Shown: piece by piece, positions 1-10,545 of the stretch
Numbering within the stretch: the stretch's first letter is position 1
How the letters are laid out: each line of letters begins with the position of its first letter
NCBI GenBank assembly: GCA_031002005.1
Contig: CM061914.1
Coordinates: 14,990,148 to 15,054,147, forward strand
Length of the DNA stretch: 64,000 nucleotides
DNA from: Vandiemenella viatica
Lineage: Eukaryota; Arthropoda; Insecta; Orthoptera; Morabidae
Reading direction: 5' to 3'
Position numbers and translations under genes: made by a program
The notes under the pieces: generated by a model
What the model was told of the DNA's origin: nothing
The model's database searches: none
Seen by the model: only the letters and a program-made list of their open reading frames with translations

Positions 1-277
1 TAAGTTCTAACCGAATTTCCTCAAACAGAAACGCGATAGCATTGGATGTGGCAATTGAATTTGTAGCCCCTGATCCATCTGATTTGATGAATCCTCCTTC
101 AATGTGCAAATAATTTTCGCACGGCAGTGTATATGTATCCTGGTTCTGAATAGGTATCCGAATCTCATTGTTGTTATTAAATGTGGATGGCGTATGCGAT
201 TGGTGTCTCAAAAACTGTTTGAGCGTCACCGATTCGTCAAATTGCACACTTGAAGTTATATCAAGCATCTCATCCAT
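1..277 (-). CDS. MCP: Polinton major capsid protein, N-terminal 92 residues
   Basis: An uninterrupted frame starts at ATG 277-275 and runs off the left edge. The opening MDEMLDITSSVQFDES and the later segments EIRIPIQNQDTYTLPCE and AFLFEEIR match the N-terminus of the double-jelly-roll major capsid protein of insect Polintons, as I know the family. This protein would form the icosahedral shell of the virion form. It follows the penton gene on the same strand, about 100 bases downstream. No lesion is visible in this part. The rest of the protein, usually several hundred residues, lies outside the window, so intactness cannot be judged. Confidence 0.75.
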   Translation of the reverse strand, partial: MDEMLDITSSVQFDESVTLKQFLRHQSHTPSTFNNNNEIRIPIQNQDTYTLPCENYLHIEGGFIKSDGSGATNSIATSNAIAFLFEEIRLEL

Positions 278-379
278 TTTTCAACGGTATAGCCTAACGA
301 ATGTAGGAAGAGCACGTTAGCAGGTGTTAACCGCTTCACTGTTGGTTCACTACTGACAACTGCTTGAGTCTGACGATTC

Positions 380-1061
380 TTAATATAACGAGCGCCCATC
401 CTTTATATGCAGTCTCATGGTAATGGTTTCTCCTCTGAATTCTACTAGATTACCGTCCTGGTCCACAACTCTAATGTGAATGTTGCTGAGCGTTTTCACC
501 GTGATGGGGAGATAGATGACATTAACCGGTTCTTCCACAATCTTGTATCCTGGCGGCACTGTTGGGAAAAACTCGTGTAGTGTGTGTCCAAGCTTATACC
601 CAGTTGACGTAATTTCCTATACATATGCTGCACTCTATTAGTATCGCGTTAACTTTGAATATCTGCACAGTGTAGTCTGAGGTATGAAATCCAGGCTTTA
701 ACACACGTTTCGAAAATCCGAGCAGTGAACCAATTGAATTTAGCAAAGTCTATTTCCACCGGTGTTTGTATCTCACACTTGAGTGAGTTGTTGTTTGCTC
801 TGATAACCAGCTTCTCGTTTTAAGTGTGCGAGTCAAATAACTTGCCAAGTCGTCAACATCGTAAGATCCTGTGGGTATAATAATTACCTTATTCTTCGAG
901 TAATTAAATTTACAATTTGACTCGTCAATGTTATGAATCGAATTGTAGGTTTCAAAATCTACTATCCCGATACTGTAATCGCCTTCACTCAAGTCTATCG
1001 GTGGAAAGTAATCACAGCCCAAGACCGAACTACTGCCGGACAAGCAGAGTGTCACAGACAT
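380..1061 (-). pseudogene. Polinton penton / minor capsid protein (single jelly roll), frameshifted
   Basis: The N-terminal frame starts at MSVTLCLSG (ATG near 1,061). It continues through YFPPIDLSEGDYSIGIVDF and NKVIIIPTGSYDVDDLASYL, which are conserved in the minor capsid/penton protein of insect Polintons. The middle (NSIGSLLGFSKRVLKPGF) and C-terminal part (PPGYKIVEEPVNVIYLP, VVDQDGNLVEFRGE) follow in other frames, ending at TAA 382-380. At least two frameshifts and an in-frame TAG near 606 separate the blocks, so no full protein can be made. An upstream in-frame Met at 1,079 exists, but the family start is the Met at 1,061. The gene sits between the protease and the major capsid gene, the usual structural block. 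Confidence 0.75.
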
Positions 1062-1094
1062 ATGTGCTACCCCTACCATGGTTCGTGCAAGACT

Positions 1095-1400
1095 GATATC
1101 ACATATTTTAATGCATGAACTTTAAACACAAATGTCCACATATGTGCGTACCGAATTTCTGATGTCGTTGCACATTGTATAGGATTCTGTTACCTGCAAA
1201 GTACCGTTGCAATTCCAATAGTGGAGGTGTCACCAAAACTTTCGAAATTTCACTACACCGTCCTTGTACTTGAAGTATGCAACCCAATGTGTTCCAGAAT
1301 TTTCAGCACTATCCAGGTTCACTATTCCATATTCACGTTCACGAATTTTTTGAACTAATGCAACACGCATGAATACACCACGAAAATGGGGTATACCAAA
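1095..1400 (-). pseudogene. PRO: Polinton adenain-like cysteine protease, decayed
   Basis: On the minus strand the blocks FRGVFMR-type, EYGIVNLDSAENSGTHWVAYF and a degraded C-terminal tail appear in order. The NLDS...GTHWVAY block holds the catalytic histidine region of adenovirus-type maturation proteases found in Polintons. These proteases cleave capsid proteins during maturation. In the C-terminal block the position expected for the catalytic cysteine does not read as Cys in any frame I followed. A TAA and frameshifts are also present, so the enzyme is inactive. It lies directly downstream of the pX-like segment and upstream of the penton gene. Confidence 0.65.
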
Positions 1401-1820
1401 ACGTTTTACATGTCTACATATATCATCAGTCAGCGGCTACGTCGACTTTTTTTTAATCCCGATCCATCTTTCCGGTATGGTTTCAAATACAAACCTTTAC
1501 ATCTCATTGCTATTGCTTCCATGATTTCATTGTACATTTACTGTTCGGTCAACTGTTTTTTTGCTTCTTTAGCTGCTTTCACAGCTCTGGCGATGGCCGA
1601 TGTTCCTCATGCAAGAGCACCGGCAAAAAATAGGTATTAAAGGGAGTTTATCACCCTTCTTCTTCTTATTCTTCTTTTTAATGGCGCCACCCAACTTTAG
1701 CTTAGCACGCATTGCTCCGTTAACTAGTAACGCAGCAGTCACCAAAGTGGCAGATAGGAGGGAGAATGAAGTGATCGGAGTGTTATCGAGTTTTATTGTG
1801 CTATACAAGGAAGATATTCT
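1400..1820 (-). pseudogene. 3' half of PLA2-domain minor capsid gene (pX/pVI-like basic and amphipathic part)
   Basis: This minus-strand segment reads a short hydrophobic stretch (LVTAALLVNGAMRAKL) and a lysine cluster (KKKNKKKK near 1,650-1,680). Across frameshifts it then reads a helical alanine-rich part and a GLYLKPY block near 1,480. In insect Polintons this arrangement follows the PLA2-like domain in the same minor capsid protein and resembles the adenoviral membrane-active or core peptides. The 5' half of the same gene lies at 6,157-6,503, separated by the Jockey insertion. Frameshifts near 1,630 and stops after 1,560 show it is dead independently of the insertion. Confidence 0.55.
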
Positions 1821-1992
1821 GGTGACGACGAAGCTTGGTTATATTGGACATTGTTTTGTTTATTGTTTAAGACTAGTGCTTAGTGACTTTTTGGATCCCG
1901 GGAATACCTGACGGTGACAACAAGGGTTCCACTTGTAAGCTTCGCTAACCTACTTAAACGGCAACGACCCAGCATAAGTTAAATGATGCATA

Positions 1993-3354
1993 GTGGGAAA
2001 AACACGAAGCAGAATGGACTCGGAAAAACCCTGCTCAGACTGTGAAATGGATGACAACCATAGGCACTTAGACTATGGAGAAGAACAGAAGTCGTCGTTC
2101 CTGACAGTTAAAAGGAATAGAAAAGACAGCATCAAGAAAATAAGACTACAAAAGACTGAAACCCTACAAAAACCGTTGCAGCTAAGCAACAGATTTGAGC
2201 CACTGAGTACGGAACCACGTGAAAGCCAGGCTGATGTTCAAATGGACGATGTACCTTCTCAACAAACAGGAACAGCTAAGCATGCTGAAAACATTCTACC
2301 ACCAGTTGTGATATTGCACACAGAAAACTTTCGAGCAATGAATGTTACAATTAAATAGCATCTCCAAGGAAACTTGAAAGTCATCTACGGAGGAGAAACG
2401 CTGAAATATCACGTGGAAAACATACATAATTAATTTATCCTTGTGAAATTTTTCAAAAAAAAAAGAAAAAAAGAAAAATAGTACTTCACGTACCAGATGC
2501 CTGAAAACAAACTACTACAGGTTGTGATAAAAGGTTTACCATCTACAGTTAAGGCAGAAGACGTCAAGGAAGAACTAAGCGGACTGGGATACAATGTTAT
2601 CTCAGTGCATCAGTTCAAGAAAAGAGATACTAGCAGTAGGAAACTAATTCCCTTGTCAACCTTCCACGTAACGTATCGCTGAAACCCGACATTTAGTCTG
2701 AAAAAATTTATGACAAAAAATCACTAATTTATACGAAGGTACAAGTAGAAGATATCGCAACAGACTGGGGCATCCACAGTGCCAAAGGTGTCAGCGCATC
2801 GTACACACAGCATGATACTGTAAATTGGCTTATTGTTGTGTGGAATGCGCCAACCTGCACTCCACAAACCAGTGCACACTTCCAGATAACCAAAGAGCTA
2901 CCTACGCAAACTGTGGTGGCAACTATGCTGCATCATGGAAAGGGTGCAGCATCTACCAAAATGCCCTACGACCCCCGAAAGCAAGAAGTCAAAGAAACAA
3001 TGAACAAGAAAAATACAACAGACAGAAGCCTCCAGCTAGTACAAGTAATCAGTGGCAAGCGCAATCACAGGTGGCTAACAGATACCGGAACCAAGAAGCA
3101 GAAGTACCACAGGACTTCCAACGACGCTTCGACCAGAAATCATACGCTGTTACAGCTGCTGGACGGAACATGCATCAAATGTACAACGAAAAACTCAAAC
3201 AGAGAAAGAAACTACCCGGACAACGGAGAAGGACTAACAGACTGCTTTCACAACTTCACATAAAACTTCAAACGGATGGCAAAAAAATCAAGACAGCAAG
3301 AGGAACCATGGAGAAACAACTTATACTTGCTGAATGCGTTCTGTACTTTTTGGA
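1993..3354 (+). pseudogene. Jockey ORF1 (Gag-like nucleic-acid-binding protein), broken
   Basis: The frame at 1,993-2,358 contains LSNRFEPLS, a motif common near the start of Jockey Gag proteins. A second frame at 2,497-2,682 (LLQVVIKGLPSTVKAEDV) matches the PRE_C2HC-type domain. A third from 2,825 has CCVECANLHSTNQC followed by a second knuckle in which one Cys reads as Tyr (YANCGGNYAASWKGC). The frames are separated by stops and an A-rich slippage-prone stretch near 2,455-2,480. The product would package element RNA. It is non-functional here. Confidence 0.7.
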
Positions 3355-3387
3355 ATAAAAATGTAACGACTCAGCAGTATAGAACAT

Positions 3388-6060
3388 ATGACCCAAATAG
3401 TCATATGGAACGCAGACAGGCTGAAAAGTAAAATAAACGAGTTAATCGACTTCCAAAAGTATAACTATTTTCTGATTACTGAAACGTATCTACGACAGAG
3501 TGACAGGATAAAAATGCTTGAATGCACGTCTACAGAAATGGCAGAGTGGATCCTCGAGGTGGAGGACAGCAATCTTTATTAAAAATAACATCACCCATCA
3601 ACCAATCAAAAAACCATCCACTAACTGAAATAGAGGCAACCGGAGTATACATATTTGCAAAAGGGGGAAAAATCAACATCTTCTCAGCTTACCTTGCTCC
3701 AAACAGAATGCTCATAGATCAAGATCTTGACACACTGCTTTTTGTAGGCTCCAGAATCCTCATACTAGGAGATCTGCAATGCTAAACACCATGCTTGGAA
3801 CTCTAATATGTAACAGGTGCGTGGAGAACAACGTCTTGAACTAGCCGACTTACGCATCAATCTATCTTGGCGCCGTCGCAACCTACGGATATTCCTGCCA
3901 ATCCAAGATATCATCCAGACATTCTGGATATAACAATTACAAAAAAAAATCATACATCGCTTTACGCTCCAAACAATTCAAGATTTAAAGTGAGACCATA
4001 ATCCCGTTGTGCTGAAACTCTGAAACTGGCTGGGCGTTGGTGAAAAACCTAAACAGAAACAACAAATCAATTGGGCTCACTACACAAGATTAGTCCACAA
4101 CCATATCAGAACAGCCCATAACGTCGTGACCCTAGAATGAATTGATACGTCAGTGAAATATCTCGAGGAAGTAATCTCGCAATCCGCAAGCGTCAATACA
4201 AACTTACATCTACAACTCAAATTGTGACGGACTACCACCTAACCTCGAAGACATTCACCAACTAAAGAATCATCACAGAAAACAGTGGCGACGCTACAGG
4301 GATCCCAGGGACAGGAGGGAATATCATCGACTCTCACGACAGCTGACGAATAGACTTAAAAGAGAGGAGAACTAAACAATGGATGGCTCACATGGCAACC
4401 CTTACGTTAAAGATTAGAGACGCCTGGAAATTAATCCGAGCCATTAGACAATCCAGACAACCAAAACATTCTATAACTGGACCAGATGGACCATGCTTCT
4501 CCCCTCTAGCCAGAGCCGAAGTACTTGCAGAAAACTTTGCCACCCACTATTCACTACCAGCCACGGAACACACAACCCAAGAAATTGAAAAATCTGCGAT
4601 AACAGAAGTAGCCGCTAGACAAATAATGGAAACACCAGTAGAAGAATTCGCAGATCTGATCACACCTCGAGAAATAACGAAAGCAATACAAAAATTGAAC
4701 GCCTACAAATCCCCAGGGTCTGACGACGGCAACAACCTATATCTCAAAAATTTACCTACAAAAGCAAAAGTACTCCTGACAAAAAATTTTAATGCATGCC
4801 TGTTAAATAGTTACTTTCCTGAACGGTGGAAACTGGCCAAAGTGATCACAATTCAAAAAAAGAGGAAAAATCCAACACTACCAGGTAGCTACAGACCCAT
4901 CAGCCTCCTATCTTCCGCATCGAAAATATTTGAAAGACTCATACTCATGAGAATAGAAAGAGACAAAATTATCCGACCAGAACAATATAGATTTCAACCC
5001 AAAGCGTCGACAACATGTCAGCTGCTAAGGATCGTAGAAAATGTCACACACGGATGAGGAAACCAACGGCTGCTGTCTTTCTTGACGTTGAAAAAGCGCT
5101 CTATAAAGTATGGATTCCGAACCTAATCGTCAAACTACGAACTCAAACAATGTTACAGCATAGCTTGGTAAAGCTGATTTGTAACTACTTAAGATGACGC
5201 AAATTTTATGTCTCTGTAGACGGACAACGCTCTGCAGTATATAATATAGAAACACGAGTCCCTCAAGGAGCTATTTTGTCACCTACATTATTTAATATAT
5301 ACGTCAACGACATGCCTTCTGGTGAACATGTTCAACTCGGTCAGTACGCCGACGACACCATGCTATACACCAACGGCAATAAGCACGACCTAAATATAAG
5401 AAGGCTATGGAGATTATTAGACGACATCGCCACATGGAGTAGACGCAATAAAATAAAAATAAACGCTGAGAAGTGCGCAGCCATATACTTTACAAAAAAC
5501 AGGCCAATATTACAACAAAACCTTGCCTTCATGGATAAACCCATCAAATGGAACGCTACATATAAGTATCTTGGGATAATACTTGACAATAAGCTTTCAT
5601 TCGGACAACACATCTTATAACAAAAGAGAAAATGACTCGCAATCTTCTTAAACCTGTACCCAATCACGAAAAGCACTGAAATGACGCAAGCAATCAAACT
5701 GAGAATTTCCAAATCCATGGTCATTCCAGCTCTACTATATGGATACGAAGTCAGGGGCATGGCATCTAACACCAACGTTTTATATATATAACGACTGCAA
5801 AACAAATTTCTATGAGCCATTCTTAACGCTCCCTACAGCACCAGAATTACAGAATTACATGAAGCCACATCCATTTTGCCCATAAAAAATGCAATAGTCA
5901 ACAAAACGGAACAACTCATTAAGAGAATCGGAACAATTAGAAACTTAAACGATCGATACAAAACTGTAGGAACTTACGCACCTAAACGATGGCACAAATA
6001 CAGGGTACCACTTAGTATAATAATGGAGGCAATGTAACCAAATATTTAAAGTACAGATGG
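3388..6060 (+). pseudogene. Jockey ORF2: endonuclease and reverse transcriptase, broken
   Basis: The APE-type endonuclease begins at 3,388 (IVIWNADRLKSKINEL, LITETYLRQ). It continues in other frames through IFSAYLAPN and LILGDLQC. The reverse transcriptase occupies about 4,383-5,620 with LNAYKSPGSDDG, SYRPISLLSSASKIFERLI, LFNIYVNDMPS and the catalytic QYADDTMLYT. The C-terminal part to about 6,060 is scattered over frames. At least five frame breaks occur, including stops at 3,582, 5,057 and 5,195. The motif order and absence of RNase H point to the Jockey clade. Confidence 0.78.
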
Positions 6061-6156
6061 GTTTCCTAATAAGAACTTCAACGAAGTTCAAAGCCTGGTT
6101 TTCCCGTTAAGCGAAACAATGAAATTGAACACCACAAAACCCACCCACCTTAAAAA

Positions 6157-6503
6157 GGAAGTTATGCTACTCAATATGTTGCGGGACTTCACAACAAAAG
6201 GCAGCGATTTTTTTTTTTTAAAAGTTAACCAAACTTTGCATCTTTGGCCTTTATTCTGTTTGAAGCCTTCTCTGAGAGTATACGATTTGCTTGGGCTCCA
6301 TCTGCCCCCTGAGCATACGAAATGTCATGTTCCCTGCATTCTGCTTCTAGTGGATTGATCCCAGTCTGACCGAGTTGCAGATGTTTTTCCAGTTTCGTCC
6401 CAGGTCCTCAGAACTGGTATGTTGGAATGTGTGCCTCAAATAGCATTTTATCGACGAGCTTGTTTAGAAAGCCTTGATACTTCTTCTACCTCATAGGAGG
6501 CAT
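6157..6503 (-). pseudogene. 5' half of Polinton minor capsid gene with parvovirus-type PLA2 domain
   Basis: The frame starts at ATG 6,503-6,501 (AAAAATGCC context). It passes an in-frame TAG five codons later and a TGA just before the calcium-loop motif GPGTKLEKHL. It then reads GINPLEAECREHDISYAQ, whose His-Asp pair is the catalytic dyad of the Parvo_coat_N / VP1u-type phospholipase A2 fold. In related viruses this activity breaches the endosomal membrane. The domain is known in Polinton minor capsid proteins. A further TAA follows the domain near 6,229. The gene is split at 6,157 by the Jockey element and continues at 1,820. Its promoter side was hit by the I-like LINE only 5 bases upstream of the target duplication. 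Confidence 0.72.
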
Positions 6504-6507
6504 TTTT

Positions 6508-6520
6508 GTCGACTGACTGA
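6508..6520. repeat. Target-site duplication (left copy) of I-like LINE
   Basis: GTCGACTGACTGA occurs here and again perfectly at 12,358-12,370. The two copies bracket the I-like LINE exactly, beside its (TTG)n 3' tail on this side. Confidence 0.85.
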
Positions 6521-6620
6521 TTGTTGTTGTTGTTATTGTTGTTCTGGCTTTAGGGCGCGTGAACATCGGGGTTATTAGCGCCATAACTAATACCAGGCGT
6601 GACAACGTGGCAATATTGAC

Positions 6621-6887
6621 GTCTATGTGGCCGACTGTAAAGGGGTCGGCCACAGAGACAGTACAATAAAATACTAACATACTAACTAAAATACCGTCTG
6701 CATGGCCGACTGTAAAGAGATCGGCCACACAGACGGCAACGTAAAACATAAAACGGAGACTAATGCTCTAAATAGGCAATAAAATAAAAAAAATACATAC
6801 AATAACTGGTTAACTGTAAAAGGGCCAACCACTGATGTCACAAGTAAAAACAGTACTTTGATTGGTGGTTGTAAATGGCCACCAATC
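6621..6887 (-). other. Four hairpins with common TTTACA loop in the LINE 3' UTR
   Basis: Inverted repeats at 6,621-6,659, 6,694-6,736, 6,807-6,831 and 6,860-6,887 form stems of 8 to 15 pairs. On the sense (minus) strand each loop contains TTTACA preceded by pyrimidines. Stems 1 and 2 share TGGCCGA/TCGGCCA. Stem 3 is TGGTT/AACCA and stem 4 is GATTGGTGG/CCACCAATC. The stem sequences therefore differ while pairing and loop are kept. Stem 2 continues into a matched outer helix, CCGTCTG/CAGACGG. A plausible role is recognition of the template RNA by the element's own reverse transcriptase; this is inference. Confidence 0.65.
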
Positions 6888-6898
6888 CAATTTAAAAC

Positions 6899-9800
6899 CT
6901 AGGCCGATCTGCCCAACATTTTTCGGACAAGACCGTCCAAGCTAAAGAACTTTAAAACCTTAGCCACGTTGTCACTGTCGTCGTTGAAAATAAGGGACAG
7001 ATCGCTAGCTAAGCCAACGTCTGCCCTTAAATCTAAAAACAGTACACATTCGGTTAAAATGTGGCGTACCGTCAAAGGTACGGCACAAGCATCACATTCC
7101 GGAGGGTCCTCTCGGCGGAGAAGAAAGCTGTGTGTCAGAGGACAGTGCCCTATACGGAGGCGAGTAAGGAGAACCTCATCCCTCCTCGCCCGCTGGAAGG
7201 AGCTGCTCCACGGCTGAACGGTCGGTTTGACCTGCCGGAGCTTATTATGCTCGACTTCCAGCCACTGCTTCTGCCAAATATCAAAGATAAATCTCTTCAC
7301 CGCCGAGGCAAGGTCCGACTTTGGGTCCGGTGCAAAGTCGATTCGAACCTTATCATAGGCTAACCTGGCAGCTTCATGAGCTGCCTCATTCCCCCTGATT
7401 CCCACATGGCCCGGTACCCAACAGAATAAAACCTCCTTTCCAGATGATTGAAGGGAAAGGAGGGCGTCCTGGATGTCCTGGACTAAGCGGTCTGTTGGGT
7501 ACATGTTTCCTAATGCCTGAATGCAGCTGAGGAAACAACAGCATATGATGTATTTCATATAACGACTTACCTTCATATGCTGGAGCGACTTTAATAGTTC
7601 GTAGCACTCGGAAGGGTACACGTGGCACATGCTATCCAGCTTGTATTTGTAACTCGCTCGAGGGAACACTATATAACAGCCTACACTGTTAGCCTGCTTA
7701 GACCCATCCGTAAATACCGGGGTAAAATCGAGATGCGAATTTAAAACATCAGTAAAGACTCTTATAAAAACGTTGTCAGTGGTAAACAGTTTGTTGTACC
7801 GTGACAGGTTCAAAATAGTTCTGGGCCTCTTTAAAAGCCAGGGAGGAGATTTACTCCAACCCTGGTGATAAAAAGAGGGTGTTTCGAACCCATTTTATTC
7901 TAAAATTGCCTTTGTACTGTAGCTAAACAGTCTGGTCACTCTATGCAAATTGGTATAAAGCCGTTCGTAATTTGGGTGCATTACTACGTCGTACATGGGA
8001 CTGCCAGGTGTTGAGGCAATATGCGTATAGTGTCGCACCATGAGGAGATACCGCCGGATGGAAAGCGGAGGCTCGCCAGACTCAGCACAAATGCTGGGTA
8101 TTGGGCTAGTGTGATAGGCACCCGTGGCGAGCCGAATTCCTGAGTGGTGGACACTATCCAATATCCGAAGATAGCTGTCCCGAGCCGAACCATATACAAT
8201 GCACCCGTATTCCAACCGCGACCGTACAAAGGCTCGATAAAACTGTAGCAGACAGGAGCGGTCGGTGCCCCACGACCTGCTACCGTGACATTTTAGAACG
8301 TTTAGAGCTTTGAAGGCTCTGGCTTTTACATCTTTAAGATGTGGCAGCCAGCTGAGCCTTGCGTCTAGAATGAGGCCCACAAAACGAACAGTATCAGAAA
8401 AATGTAAAACGGTGTTCCTAAGGGTAAGGTGAGGTTCTGCTAAAAGACTTCTGCTACGAGTAAAATATACACACCGGGTTTTCTCAGTAGAGAAACGAAA
8501 ACTGGTGTGCACTGACCATTCATCCAGCCTGTTCAGCGCGAGTTGTAGCTGCCGCTCTGCGCTTCTCAGGCTGAACGATGCTATAAAAATTAAAAAGTCG
8601 TCCACGTATAAGGAGTACCGAATAGAGATACTATTAATAGCGATAGCAAATAGGGCAACGCTTAAAACTGACCCTTGAGGAACACCGTTTTCCAGAATAA
8701 AAAAATCAGACACTTCACAACCAACTCGGTACCGGAAGCAACGACCAGATAAAAATGATTTTTTTAAAAAAACGGGGTAGGTTTCTCCTAAAACCCTATT
8801 CATGCAACTTTTTAAAATAACATGCCACCAGGTAGTATCGTAGGCCTTTTCATGGTCAAAAAAGACACCCATAAGGTGTTGGCTGCGGATAAACGCGTCC
8901 TGTATTGCCGCCTCCAACAGGATCAGGTTGTCCAAGGTGAAACGTGACTTCCTGAATCCACACTGAAAGTGGCTCAGCAGATTACGGGATTCAAGACACC
9001 AGATGAGGCGGCGATTCACCATCCACTGCAGCGTCTTCCCCACGCAGCTAGTCAAGGCAATACTACGATAACTATCTAGCAACAATTTGTCTTTCCCAGG
9101 TTATAAAATGGGAATTAATGATGCTTCTTTCCACGAGTCGGGGAAGTGTCCTCCGGTCCAGATATGGTTAAAAATATCCAGAAGGTACTCATTAGCATCT
9201 TTAGTAAGATGCCTCAGCATCTGGTACTGGATCAAATCAGGCCCTGGGGCTGTTTAACGCTGACTCCAGCTCCCAAGATGTAAATGGGCAGTTGTAGGCC
9301 TCTGTATTCGACGAATCGAAGCACAGCGCGCGCCTCTCGGCAGCAATCTTGCGTTGCTGGAACCGAGGGTCAAAATTGGTGGACGAAGTGATAGCGGTAA
9401 AGTTCTCCGCCATCAGCTGCGCTATGCTTCGTTCGTCGGTAATAATACGTCCGTGGTCCAGTAATCCAGATACTGGTGGATGGGAGTACCTTCCAGATAT
9501 ACGGTGGAGAGACTCCCATACTTTCGACAAAGGTGTGGAACGATTTATGGTGCTCACAAAGTTCTGCCATGACCTCTTCTTGCTCTCCTTAATAACACGA
9601 CGCGCCTTAGCTCTGGCTATGCGGAACGCTGTCAGGTTGTCGAATGTAGGGTACAACCTAAATCGACGCAATGCCCGTCTGCGAGCCTGAATGGCGGAAC
9701 AACATTCGTCGTTCCACCAAGGGACGGGCGTCCTATGCAGCGTTCCGAAGCTTTTCGGCATGGAAACGTCAGCTGCCTGGTGAATCACTTCGGTAAAGTA

Positions 9801-10543
9801 ATTCACCCTCTCCTCAACGTTGTTATACTCTTTAAGAGTGATAGAGCGGCGGTAGAGTTGCCAGTTGGCTTTGCTGACGTTCCATTTGCGTCGGTAATTT
9901 CCTCCTCCACGATCGAACTCTATGTACATCCATATTGGGAAGTGGTCTCTTCCATTAATGTCACGGAGTCCGCGATTGAGGGGGAGCACAACGTAAGGTC
10001 AATGGCAGAGGACGATCCGGAAGAGATGGTGAAATGTGTCATTGCACCAGTAATGAGGATGCATATTTCATCTTGCTCTATTAATCTACTAATCATTCGG
10101 CCTCTGGGGCAATCGGTGTTTAAGCCCCACAGCGCACTATGTGCGTTGAAATCTCCTAGGAGGAGGATTGGCCGAGTAAGCTGCCGCAAGATGTTAAACA
10201 TGTCGTCATAACTGATGGGCGTGTTAGGTGATAGATAAATAGAGCATACTGTCAGTTGGATGGGACCATGAATTCTCACAGCCACTGCTTGTAAATCAGA
10301 GGTGAGAGCTACAGGTTCCGAGTGGATAGTGTTTCGGACAAACACTGCCACTCCACCCTTCGCTCGATCACCCTCGGTATCGTCCTTACGGTACACGTCA
10401 TATCCTCTTAACACAGGTTGATGTGATGGTCTGAAATGTGTCTCTTGTAGACAGAGACACAAAGGATCAGACCGTGCTAAGAGGTGTAACTCCTCTTTGT
10501 GAGCTGTAAAACTGTTGATGTTCCACTGGAGTATGGGAGCCAT
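6899..10543 (-). pseudogene. I-like LINE ORF2: endonuclease, reverse transcriptase, RNase H; frameshifted
   Basis: The start at ATG 10,543 (MAPILQWNINSFTAHKEEL) gives the APE endonuclease, with LCLCLQETHF and ILLLGDFNAHSALWG. After a frameshift near 9,960 the frame resumes with DHFPIWMYIEF. The linker and thumb-proximal part end near 9,237. After another shift and a TAA near 9,103 the reverse transcriptase follows (9,085-7,895: YRSIALTSCVGKTLQ, LENGVPQGSVLSVALF, catalytic YVDDFLIF). RNase H lies at 7,813-6,899 (VFTDGSKQANS, SECYELL, WVPGHVGIRGNEAAHEAAR). In RNase H the segment before LSCIQALG reads CCF, where an Asp-containing motif is expected. About three to four lesions in 3.6 kb. Confidence 0.88.
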
Positions 10544-10545
10544 CC

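Larger units (their letters stand above)
1821..6156 (+). mobile_element. Jockey-clade non-LTR retrotransposon, near full length, inserted in Polinton
   Basis: The element carries a Gag-like ORF1 with CCHC zinc knuckles followed by an endonuclease and reverse transcriptase ORF2 of Jockey type, with no RNase H. Its length of 4,336 bp fits a full-length Jockey. A candidate target-site duplication supports the ends: GGAAGATATTCT at 1,809-1,820 and GGAAGTTATGCT at 6,157-6,168, a 10 of 12 match, preceded on the right by a short A5 tail. Removing it brings together the two halves of the PLA2-domain capsid gene, which independently supports the boundaries. Many frameshifts and stops indicate an old copy. 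Confidence 0.75.

Noticed and set aside
5341..5820. 159-codon minus-strand frame
   Set aside because: It is antisense to the Jockey RT, whose QYADDTMLYT motif on plus settles the coding strand.
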